The position numbers and the translations under genes are program-made. Below are positions 1 to 8,095 of a stretch of DNA of 64,000 nt, in pieces; position 1 is the stretch's first letter; each line of letters opens with the position of its first letter. The stretch spans positions 558,001-622,000 of the forward strand of contig NC_065426.1 of assembly GCF_024362695.1 (NCBI RefSeq), read 5' to 3'. This DNA comes from Pectinophora gossypiella (taxonomy: Eukaryota > Arthropoda > Insecta > Lepidoptera > Gelechiidae). The notes beneath the pieces are model-generated. The model saw only the letters and a list, made by a program, of their open reading frames with translations. It had not been told where the DNA came from and made no database searches.

Positions 1-190
1 GTTAAAAGATGTATTCCTTTCAATGGGAGCACAAAGGCGAATTCTTAGGAATCATAAGTGCATTCGGAGTACGTGAGAATTCTGGTAATAGCCTTTAAGG
101 CAGTGGCTGTCAATCTTTGACACACACATAACATAAGAATATATCCACGAATATATCCCAATTGGGATAGTCAGGAGAGGCAGGCCTAGT

Positions 191-480
191 GAGGAGCTCG
201 GTGGCGCAGCGGTAAACGCGTTCGGTCTGCGATTGTTGAAGTTAAGCAACTTTCGCAAAGGCCGGTCATAGGATGGGTGACCACAAAAAAAAGGTTTCAT
301 CTCGAGCTCCTCCGTGCTTCGGAAGGCACGTTAGGTCGTTGATCCCGGCTGCATTAGCAGTCGTTAATAACCACCAATCCGCACTGGGCCCGCGTGGTGG
401 TTTAAGGCCCGATCTCCCTATCCATCCATAGGCAAGGCCCGTGCCCCAGCAGTGGGGACGTTAATGGGCTGGTGATGATG
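191..480 (+). mobile_element. SINE-1, tRNA/5S-headed SINE
   Basis: About 290 bp. The head has a tRNA A-box-like stretch (TGGCGCAGCGGTAAACGCG) and then 5S-rRNA-like promoter pieces (GAAGTTAAGCAAC, GGATGGGTGACC). A central module (GTGCTTCGGAAGGCACGTTA) follows, and the tail ends GGGCTGGTGATGATG. Other copies lie at 18022-18321, 27672-27956 and 29297-29650, which defines the family from the window itself. Confidence 0.85.
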
Positions 481-530
481 GGATTAGTCAAAGGTACATA
501 GATGAAAGAATTTCGCATAGACAGGAGGAG

Positions 531-606
531 GACCCGGTGGTTTAATGGTTAACACGCTCGTCCCAGCTTGACAAGAGCTGCGGATTCAAATCCTGTCCGA
601 GTCAGA
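531..606 (+). repeat. tRNA-like SINE head or tRNA pseudogene
   Basis: An A-box-like TGGTTTAATGG and a B-box-like GGATTCAAATCC sit at tRNA-like spacing. No convincing acceptor stem can be drawn, so this is a degenerate tRNA-derived segment and not a tRNA gene. It abuts a SINE-4 fragment. Confidence 0.5.
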
Positions 607-745
607 AAATTTTGAGGTACATCCATCGCAAGATGAACTAAGTACCCACACTTCACCGAGGTTTCTGTTAGACCAACGTGACAGTTGAGCCATATCGCCG
701 TCTATACTGGTCGAGACAACTGTGTTAGTGAAAACTGCACACAAA
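607..745 (-). repeat. SINE-4 fragment
   Basis: Contains the blocks of this family (TACATCCATCGCAAGATGAA, GACCAACGTGA, TATCGCCGTCTATA). Fuller copies at 20887-21165, 29916-30122 and 59365-59961 show that the tRNA-like head would lie to the right, so this copy is on the - strand. Confidence 0.6.
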
Positions 746-945
746 CTTTTAATTATTTTTTTACTTTCTTTTCATTTTTTTTTCTTTTTTTGAATTTTTG
801 AATTTTAAAGTAAAAAAAGGAAAATCAGAATTTCATAATTTATCTTGAACCTAGCAGGTACACTACTAGGTAGGTACTAGATAGGTGGTATGATAATAGA
901 ATTGCAAAAGCGGTATATACTTAAAGCGAAAGCTGATGGTAGCAG

Positions 946-1235
946 AGGAGACCGAGAAGGACTTACATTGACCAAATTGGAGATATCCTTAGAAAAGGTT
1001 TAACCTCTCATCTGCCGAGATACCAGACACAATAGATTTTACATTGTGTCTGGTCGAGATCCGCGTTCCGGCAGATGAGAGGTTAATACGATCTACTCTG
1101 AACCGGCGTGCGTGTATGAAGCGATTGATGAATGTGGAGGAAGCAAGAGAAGTGTGTCAAGATCGAAGCAAATGGAATTCTATAGTAGTCTCTGCTTACC
1201 CCGGTGCGAAATAGGCGTGACTTTATGTATGTATG
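946..1235 (+). pseudogene. RTE-C LINE 3' fragment, interrupted by a MITE
   Basis: Encodes the C-terminal end of an RTE-type reverse transcriptase (RRPRRTYIDQIGDILRKG, then after the inserted hairpin RACMKRLMNVEEAREVCQD) and the 3' end TACCCCGGTGCGAAATAGGC followed by GTGACTTTATGTATGTATGT. Removing the hairpin and one TTAA leaves an open frame across the junction. Further 3' ends of this family are at 17965-18020, 29682-29756 and 58736-58850. Confidence 0.75.
1000..1086. mobile_element. 79-bp hairpin MITE with TTAA target duplication
   Basis: TTAA occurs at 1000-1003 and 1083-1086. Between them are perfect 14-bp terminal inverted repeats (CCTCTCATCTGCCG and its complement) plus an inner perfect 11-bp stem (CCAGACACAAT at 1023-1033, complement at 1043-1053). 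TTAA duplication and a CC start are piggyBac-superfamily traits; that assignment is inference. Confidence 0.8.
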
Positions 1236-1257
1236 TAGTAGGTACACTACCCAATTC

Positions 1258-1336
1258 CAGTTGATATCAACTTAAAATCTTGGTCTGAATCATCCCCCAA
1301 AGTTTTCGTGGTGTCACTAACACTCTGTATACGTAA
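1258..1336. repeat. MITE-H half element
   Basis: One terminal arm of the TA-flanked foldback family (GATATCAACTTAAAATCTTG through GTGTCACTAACACTCTGTAT). Full copies at 19071-19249, 32486-32716 and 58218-58352 show both arms. Confidence 0.65.
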
Positions 1337-1569
1337 TGTATGGTAGGTCGTATAATATAATTTTAAAACCCATGACCTAATATAACCAGCCAAGCCTTTC
1401 CATTTGACATTTGCGTGAGTAGAAGACGTTGTCTTCTATAATCACTCTATTTAGTCTAGGTGGGGTCGGGTTATAGGCTAGGCTAGACATTGTAGATATA
1501 ACCTAGACTTACAGAACAGTTTTTATATTTAAGTACGAACTTACACAAAATAATTCACGCCGGTTTTTC

Positions 1570-1945
1570 TCTATTCAAAATCAAAAATATCTTTATTCAA
1601 TAGGTAACATATAGTTACACTTTAAATCGTCAATTTTTTTATAACGAACGTCTCATCCGCCTAAAACTACTGCAGCTTCTCACTGCCTGTATAGCCGGGG
1701 AAAAGAAGCTGCAAGAAAAACGTCGTGCCCATGGCTCCAGACTTTCTTAAAAAAAAAAACAACATAAAATATAGGCCTATATTTTATGTATGTAAGTACC
1801 TACAATTCAGTAATTAATAACACTAACCTTATAATATAACCTATTTTACAAAGTTTCTGCTTAATCACTCTTTTAAAACTAGTCAAAGGTAAATTTCCGA
1901 ATGTCAATGGGAATGTTATTGTAATATCGTGGCACGCCGCACGAG
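1570..1945 (-). repeat. 5'-truncated CR1-type LINE-A copy
   Basis: Matches the 3' end of the long LINE at 2542-7263: the tail (CAAAAATATCTTTATTCAAT), the GTAACATATAGTTACACTTT block, the GAAAAGAAGCTGCAAGAAAA block, and a decayed C-terminal coding part near 1860-1945 (FGNLPLTSFKRVIKQKL). The reading frame is broken. Confidence 0.75.
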
Positions 1946-2195
1946 TAATCCGAAGACAACTTGCAACCACGTTTGATACAAAGTCCTAAGATGGATATAA
2001 TGAACCGTGTGGTAATCAGTGATCAGCCTATCGTCTTCCATAATAATGGTCCATCATGTTAAAATGAACACATTCTCTATCATCTTCTCCCTAGCGTTAT
2101 GCCGTTTTCACAGGGTCCGCGTACCTAACCTGAACATTTTTTTGATAGGTAACTTTTTTTCGCATTATTCTGTGTGACATATAAGTATATAACAT

Positions 2196-2345
2196 AAAAT
2201 ACACTCACGACTATATCCTTACGGGGTAGTCAGAGGTACATCCATCGCAGGTGAACTAAGTACCCACACCTCACCGAGCTTTCTGTCAGACCAACGTGAT
2301 AGATGGTGAGCCGTATCGCCGTCTATAATGGCCGACTGGCCGTAA
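2196..2345 (-). repeat. SINE-4 fragment
   Basis: Shares ACTATATCCTTACGGGGTAG, TACATCCATCGCAG and GTATCGCCGTCTATAATGG with the other SINE-4 copies. The head end is missing. Just to the left, 2100-2140 carries a short piece of SINE-5 (CACAGGGTCCGCGTACCTAA). Confidence 0.6.
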
Positions 2346-2805
2346 GTACATTGTGTTAAAAAGTATGTTACTTATTGTAAATTAAATACGTTACGGAAAC
2401 AACGTTTAGAATAAATGGAAAGTACATACAACAAGGAGGCCCCAGTAATAGATTTCAATTCAAATAAACACGCGAAGGAAAGTGTTTGTCAAGTAATGTC
2501 TTGTCTAAGGAAGGAAATAAAAGAAACTAAGATTGTGCAATAAATTCAAATTCAATTCAAATTCAAAAATATCTTTATTCAGTAGGTAACATAGTTACAC
2601 TTTGAATCGTCAATTTTTACATAACGAACGTCTCATCCGCCTAAAACTACTGCAGCTTCTCACAACCTGTATAGCCGGGGAAAAGAAGCTGCAAGAAAAA
2701 CCTCGGCACAGGGCCCTAGACGTTCTTTTAAAAAAAATAAAAATAAACATAAAATATTGATATACAATTGAGTAATTTAGCTGCCTAATATCAGTTCTCA
2801 GACAG

Positions 2806-5709
2806 TTAATCCCATGCATTCATATCTTCTAAATAATCACTAACTTTATAATAACCTTTTTTGTAAAGTTTTTGTTTAACTACTTTCTTAAAGCAGTTGA
2901 AAGGCAAATTCTGAATGTCAATGGGAATCTTATTGTAAAAACGTATACATTGCCCCTTAAAAGATTTAGTAATCTTATGTAATCGACTGACTTGTAAAGC
3001 AAGTTTATTTTTGTTCCTGGTATTAACAATGTGCCGATCGCTATTTTTTGCAAATAATCCTATATGTTTTTTTACATATATTAAGTTTTCAAAGATATAT
3101 TGTGATGCCATAGTTAAAATATTAATTTCTTTAAATTTATTTCTAAGTGACATCTTGGGTCCCAATTTGTAAATCGCCCGAATGGCCCGCTTTTGCAGAA
3201 CAAAAATGCTGTTCACATCTGCAGCATGACCCCACAGCAAGATGCCGTACGACATTAGACTGTGGAAGTAGGCAAAATAAACTAATCGCGCGGTTTCTAC
3301 ATCGGTTATTAAACGAATTTTTTTGACCGCGAATGCTGCTGAGCTGAGCCTTTTGGACAACTTATCAATATGAGGACTCCATTGCAACTTAGCGTCCAAA
3401 GTAATTCCCAAAAATACAGCAGTATCCGTGAGGTCCAATTCCTTATTTTTTACAATAATAGAATCGAGCGGCCTACTAACATTCGATAACGTAAAATAAA
3501 CATATTTTGTTTTATTTTCATTAAGTAGCAGGTTGTTTACAGTAAACCAATCCACTACCTCTGAAATGGCGTTGTTTACATCGTCAAAGGAATCTTGTCG
3601 TCTCTTTACTTTAAAAAGTAAGGAGGTATCATCTGCAAACAGCACCACTTCATGTTTTACAAGACTAGGTAGGTCGTTTATGTAAACTAGGAATAGAAAT
3701 GGACCTAGAATTGAGCCCTGCGGGACGCCTATAGTGACGTTAGATCCACACGATCTGGAGCCATGCACATCAACCCTCTGAACGCGGCCACTAAGGTACG
3801 ACTCCAAAAGAGCGATGGCATTATCTGTTATTCCATAGTGACGAAGTTTCGCGATCAATATATCATGACAAACGCAATCGAAGGCTTTGGAAAGGTCACA
3901 AAAGACACCAATAGCATCTTTGGACTCCTCCCAAGCCTGAAAAACATGATTTATTAACTCAACACCAGCATCGGTTGTTGAGCGACCCTTTGTGAAACCA
4001 AATTGTTTATTAGACATTAAATTGTTTAAATTGAAATGTTGAAGTAATTGCAGTAATAAAATTTTTTCAAATATTTTACTAAGCGTGGGTAGTATAGATA
4101 TTGGTCTAAAATTAGTAGGGTCAGAAGTACTACCAGCTTTAAACAATGGAATGACTTTACTGTGCTTCATTAAATCTGGAAACACACCATTGTCTACACA
4201 TTTATTAAATATACATGATAGATAGGGAGCTATGCAATCAATCACGGAGTTAATGACTTTAACAGAGAGACCATGAAGATCTGCAGTCTTTTTCATTTCT
4301 AAAGATTTAAAAGCTCTTAAGACGTCCCTAGGACTCACGTGTGTAAATGTTAGTTTATCTACTTTGGACGTATCTATGTGCTCCTTTACAAGTGATTGAG
4401 CGAGTGCAGGAGATGACTTCAAGTCCTTGGTAGTCGAAAATGGAATGTCAGTAAAGAATTTTTCAAAAGCTTCAGCAACTTGCTTATCATTTGTGAGTAG
4501 TTTACCGTCAATTTGTAATTGATACTCGAGATCGCGTGCTTTGACTTTCCCATTTTCGCTATTTATAACTTTCCAAGTCATTTTAATAATATCTGAGCTA
4601 CCTTTAATTTTACTGCTAACAAACATTGCCTTCGCGGTAACGCAAACACGTTTGAAAACTTTTGAATACCGTTTTACATAGTCGTGAAAAGCTACGCTAT
4701 GATTGTATGTTCTTTCTTCATAAAGTTCATACAACCTGTTTCTACTCTTATAAATTCCTACCGTCGCCCAGTCACTAAAAATTGGTGTGTCTGCTTTCTT
4801 AATTGTTTTTGCCTTAAATACTTTACTAACTTCCGATTTTGTTAGATTAAATAGGGAGTTATATAACAAATTTGGGTCATCACAGTAAGGAAGTTCTGGT
4901 AATTTGTTTGACATATTATCTTTGAATTGTTCTAAACGACTACTTGATATGGGATTGCATGTAACATCCTTTTTCAGAGAGCGGTCAATAAATAAGTTGA
5001 AAGATATTTGTTGACCACAGTGATCTGACTTTAATTTATTAATTATTAATTTATCACAAGGTTCTAAGTTACTAAAAATATTATCGATACATTTCGCGGA
5101 CTGTGACGTGATTCGGGTTGGTTCTGAAAAAAGATTTACAAGATTATAACACAGAAATAAAGATTTGAATGTAGTACTTAATGAGCAATTTTCCAGAATA
5201 TCAATATTGAAATCACCGCAGACGATAACATGTTTGCTTTTATTACATAATTTGCATAAAGCTTCATCAATAACTTTCTCAAATAGATCATAAGATGAAG
5301 CGGGGGGTCTGTATACGCTCAATACAATAAGCCGGCTGAGTTCAATACAGGCTAGCTCAACAGTTCGCTCAACTGAGAGACTTACAATATCCGTTCGTTC
5401 CTTATATTTTAAACAATTACGTACTAATATTAATGAACCGCCACGGATAGCCGTCTCCCTGCTGTACGAGCTGGCAACCTGGTGATTATTGAAGCAAACG
5501 AACTCATGTTTTTTTAGCCAATGTTCAGTTACGCACATAATATCAACACAATTACTGTTTAAAAAAAGTTCAATTTCAAGTTCCTTGCCCAATATTCCTT
5601 GTATGTTTTGGTGTACCAGGTTGATTACATTTGTATTTTTCTTATTGCATTTTATATTTAATATGTCCTCATTTAACTTACTACAGCCAAAGTTTTTCTC
5701 TGTTGTCAT
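2806..5709 (-). CDS. LINE-A ORF2: endonuclease-reverse transcriptase
   Basis: 967 residues with no internal stop. The N-terminal apurinic-type endonuclease shows N35 in LVHQN, E62 in TEHW, D166/N168 in GDFN and S228-D229-H230. The reverse transcriptase shows FRPISILP near 534, D605 in the FCDLSKAFD block, GVPQGSILGP near 661 and the catalytic FADD at 691-694. The C-terminal part ends KGYYKVSDYLEDMNAWD. Together this fits the CR1/Jockey group. It would act as an RNP that nicks genomic DNA and copies its own RNA at the nick. All key residues are present, so the ORF could still be functional; expression is unknown. Confidence 0.88.
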   Translation of the reverse strand: MTTEKNFGCSKLNEDILNIKCNKKNTNVINLVHQNIQGILGKELEIELFLNSNCVDIMCVTEHWLKKHEFVCFNNHQVASSYSRETAIRGGSLILVRNCLKYKERTDIVSLSVERTVELACIELSRLIVLSVYRPPASSYDLFEKVIDEALCKLCNKSKHVIVCGDFNIDILENCSLSTTFKSLFLCYNLVNLFSEPTRITSQSAKCIDNIFSNLEPCDKLIINKLKSDHCGQQISFNLFIDRSLKKDVTCNPISSSRLEQFKDNMSNKLPELPYCDDPNLLYNSLFNLTKSEVSKVFKAKTIKKADTPIFSDWATVGIYKSRNRLYELYEERTYNHSVAFHDYVKRYSKVFKRVCVTAKAMFVSSKIKGSSDIIKMTWKVINSENGKVKARDLEYQLQIDGKLLTNDKQVAEAFEKFFTDIPFSTTKDLKSSPALAQSLVKEHIDTSKVDKLTFTHVSPRDVLRAFKSLEMKKTADLHGLSVKVINSVIDCIAPYLSCIFNKCVDNGVFPDLMKHSKVIPLFKAGSTSDPTNFRPISILPTLSKIFEKILLLQLLQHFNLNNLMSNKQFGFTKGRSTTDAGVELINHVFQAWEESKDAIGVFCDLSKAFDCVCHDILIAKLRHYGITDNAIALLESYLSGRVQRVDVHGSRSCGSNVTIGVPQGSILGPFLFLVYINDLPSLVKHEVVLFADDTSLLFKVKRRQDSFDDVNNAISEVVDWFTVNNLLLNENKTKYVYFTLSNVSRPLDSIIVKNKELDLTDTAVFLGITLDAKLQWSPHIDKLSKRLSSAAFAVKKIRLITDVETARLVYFAYFHSLMSYGILLWGHAADVNSIFVLQKRAIRAIYKLGPKMSLRNKFKEINILTMASQYIFENLIYVKKHIGLFAKNSDRHIVNTRNKNKLALQVSRLHKITKSFKGQCIRFYNKIPIDIQNLPFNCFKKVVKQKLYKKGYYKVSDYLEDMNAWD

Positions 5710-5772
5710 TAAATTTAATTTAAATTACAAATGTCAGAAATAAAAATAGGCTGCTCAATAGGAGCAGACGCG

Positions 5773-7263
5773 TTAAAAGCCAACGAATTGGCTGATTCTA
5801 TTGTAAAAAAAAAAGGATAGCGACTTCGCTATTTGTCTTTTGTAAAAGTTAGATAGATAGTAATATCTATCTTTGGTCAAATAAAAATTCCTAACATAGG
5901 AATTCGTATCAATAAACTGAAACTTATTATAATAATCGCATACTAAAGTATGCAACGTCAGGTTTAGATCATGTCTAAACTTATTTTCGGTTTTTAGCTG
6001 ACTTTGGCTGAAAGGCAATGCAAACAAAATCACTTGTGCTACATTCGGTAGGCTGTTAAGTAAGGAAATATAATGAGTAAGTAGTTCTTTGTTCGCGTTA
6101 CCTCTCCTACCGGCCAATATTATGATTGTACTATTTTGTGAGAATTGATATGAAATTATTCTTTTTAAAATGTCTAAATAGGAGGCACCCGGCATACAAT
6201 TATTAATTACTGCCCGCCTCAAGAAATGGCTAAGTTGTAAACCCATTGATTTGCCAATTTCGTCACTAAACATAATAATATTTTGCGCTTTGTTTACCGG
6301 CGCGGGCGCCGCCTGCCCGGTCGCCGACGAGAAGGACGTATTATTGTCATTATCAATAGGTGTGAGGAGCAAGTCCTGCGGCGCCGGTACCAGCTGATGG
6401 GCCGGCGCAGGCGCGGACAGAGGGGAGGATTCGGAAACACGAGCAAGTCGCTCAGTCTGCGAGGATGAATGCTTGCATCTATACTGACGATTAAGTAGTG
6501 AATCGAAGCGTTCCGCGTTGTGAAAACTCAAACTCACTATCTTATCAGCGGCCAGCTCGTGCTTTCGAATAGTTTTCTGAGCTACTTCGTAGTCCAGTGT
6601 CATATATTCTAAGGATTTTGTCAGTTTTTTTATCTGTGCCTGGAGCTGATCAATTTCACACTCATATTTTTTTGTTTGGTTTTCTAACGTTACGGTACAA
6701 GTATTAATTTCGTTCAATAGATGTTGCCCCGTATTAAACAAGTGATGGTGTGAAGTTGATGCTTGTGGTGAGTCACAAGTGAGGTTACTCTTTGAACACA
6801 ACACCTCGTGAGATGGGGTGGCGGCAGGGACCAAGTCAGGTGAGTCTATGATCAGCTCGTCAAACAGCGATTGTGTCTGAGACGTTTTAAAAGTACTATC
6901 CGCGAGTTCAAAGTCCGATATTTGTTTATGCGCGTCGCGCAGCTCGCGTTCCAGAACAACGGTGCGCTTGAGGGCGGTCTCAAACTCATCGCAGCTCCGG
7001 TCAAACACATGCACCGTTCTTTGTAGCTGGTCATTTTGGTCTTCCACATCATTTAAACGCTGATGTAAAGCCGCCATCTCACTCTTTAATTGTTTATTTT
7101 GTTCTAGTATGACTAATACCTCCTTCTCGCTATCCTCTCTCTCTGATAGTAGCTGCTCACATAACGCTTTAGAATTCTTAAGTTCTAGTAAAGCCAGCTT
7201 TAATTGATCTTCTAGCTTACGAGCTGCCACACTGCGAGTAGTCATAGAAGACATAGTACTCAT
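5773..7263 (-). CDS. LINE-A ORF1: coiled-coil protein with SGNH-like C-terminus
   Basis: 496 residues upstream of the reverse transcriptase ORF. Residues about 15-125 and 180-245 have heptad-like Leu/Glu/Lys patterns typical of coiled coils. A Pro/Ala/Ser-rich linker follows (about 255-325). Residues 330-490 (MFSDEIGKSMG, CMPGASYLDILKRI, IIILAGRRGNANKELL) resemble the blocks of SGNH esterase domains found in ORF1 of CR1- and L2-type LINEs. The usual C-terminal DxxH is not visible (DRYYYLSNFYKRQIAKSL instead), so esterase activity is doubtful. No CCHC knuckle is seen. The likely role is RNA binding and RNP assembly. Confidence 0.75.
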   Translation of the reverse strand: MSTMSSMTTRSVAARKLEDQLKLALLELKNSKALCEQLLSEREDSEKEVLVILEQNKQLKSEMAALHQRLNDVEDQNDQLQRTVHVFDRSCDEFETALKRTVVLERELRDAHKQISDFELADSTFKTSQTQSLFDELIIDSPDLVPAATPSHEVLCSKSNLTCDSPQASTSHHHLFNTGQHLLNEINTCTVTLENQTKKYECEIDQLQAQIKKLTKSLEYMTLDYEVAQKTIRKHELAADKIVSLSFHNAERFDSLLNRQYRCKHSSSQTERLARVSESSPLSAPAPAHQLVPAPQDLLLTPIDNDNNTSFSSATGQAAPAPVNKAQNIIMFSDEIGKSMGLQLSHFLRRAVINNCMPGASYLDILKRIISYQFSQNSTIIILAGRRGNANKELLTHYISLLNSLPNVAQVILFALPFSQSQLKTENKFRHDLNLTLHTLVCDYYNKFQFIDTNSYVRNFYLTKDRYYYLSNFYKRQIAKSLSFFFYNRISQFVGF

Positions 7264-7300
7264 AGTGTTTTAAAGCAACAAAAAGAAAAGTAAACGTTTC

Positions 7301-7625
7301 AGTGAGAAGCCACCAAAGAAAGAGTGGTAGTTACTTACAATTTTGATAATCGTTATTCTTTAATAAGTATTTAGAATGCACTATAGATTCCGAAAAGATT
7401 CGCACTTTTGAGTTTGTAACGGTTTAACTGACACAAAGACACTTATCACAATTTAAACGCCTTATAGCACTTATAACCACACAAATTTATACAATATTGT
7501 TAAAATATGATAAGAATATTATGACGAAATTGGTTTTTTATGAATTTATATACGATAAATTAATTTAAATAATTAAAAACTACGAGAGCTAATCTGTTTA
7601 CAACTTAACCGTAGGGTTGCCAGAG
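7301..7625. other. LINE-A 5' side / intergenic, no gene seen
   Basis: AT-rich sequence upstream of LINE-A ORF1 on the - strand. It may include the LINE 5' UTR and internal promoter, but nothing distinctive marks an end. Confidence 0.4.
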
Positions 7626-7626
7626 C

Positions 7627-7632
7627 AAAAAA

Positions 7633-7664
<32 letters not shown>

Positions 7665-7669
7665 AAAAA
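7627..7669 (+). repeat. A25-G-A17 homopolymer tract
   Basis: Twenty-five A, one G, then seventeen A. It is not at the 3' end of a recognised retroelement in this orientation, and its length could be assembly-sensitive. Confidence 0.9.
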
Positions 7670-7806
7670 TACGTTGCCTTATCCGCTATTAATCGAAAGT
7701 ATGAGCACCACTGATAGGTATACAAAACAGTTGGAAGTTAGTGCTAGCGGGAGTCAGTCATATGAACTCATGGCGCGTCGAGCGCGCGTCTCAAACACAC
7801 GCGATA

Positions 7807-7818
7807 TTGGCGCGAAAA
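7807..7818 (+). promoter_or_regulatory. E2F-like site upstream of the hyaluronidase
   Basis: TTGGCGCGAAAA matches the E2F/DP consensus closely and lies about 220 bp before the start codon, in a short CpG-containing patch (7770-7825) within AT-rich DNA. Function is inference. Confidence 0.3.
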
Positions 7819-8039
7819 CGCGAAATAGTTTTATTTTTAATCTCTCAAGAAAGTCAAACTGTCAAACATTTTAGCTTTTTAAATCATGTAAAAAAAGTAA
7901 ATTCAAATTAAAATAGATTTTTCCTACTTATTTTTTAAAACTAACGATATTCGAATGAGTATTTTAGTGCCAGTATTATTTTATTTAAAAATTTCTTTTA
8001 AAAATTGCATTTATTAATTTTAAAAAGTGAATTAGAAAA

Positions 8040-8095
8040 ATGAATTTGTTGTTATTTTTGTTTTTGGCGAGTTGTGCTGTAAGGTGCGATGACAG
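8040..8095 (+). CDS. Hyaluronidase exon 1 (signal peptide)
   Basis: Encodes 18 residues plus two bases, hydrophobic from residue 3 to 14. The donor is ACAG|GTATTT. The split codon AG|C (Ser19) joins the next exon in frame. No other ATG between here and exon 2 gives a signal peptide in phase that I could find. Confidence 0.7.

Larger units (their letters stand above)
2542..7300 (-). mobile_element. CR1-group LINE (LINE-A) with two intact ORFs
   Basis: Long non-LTR retrotransposon read right to left: ORF1 (7263-5773), a 63-bp spacer, ORF2 (5709-2806), a 3' UTR and a tail of degenerate AATTTG-type repeats (2542-2575) in place of poly(A). The exact 5' end is uncertain. The 5' UTR may run to about 7615, where an A-tract begins. 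I found no convincing target duplication. Truncated relatives lie at 1570-1945, 11300-11362, 27957-28000, 39755-39905 and 50113-50380. Confidence 0.85.
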
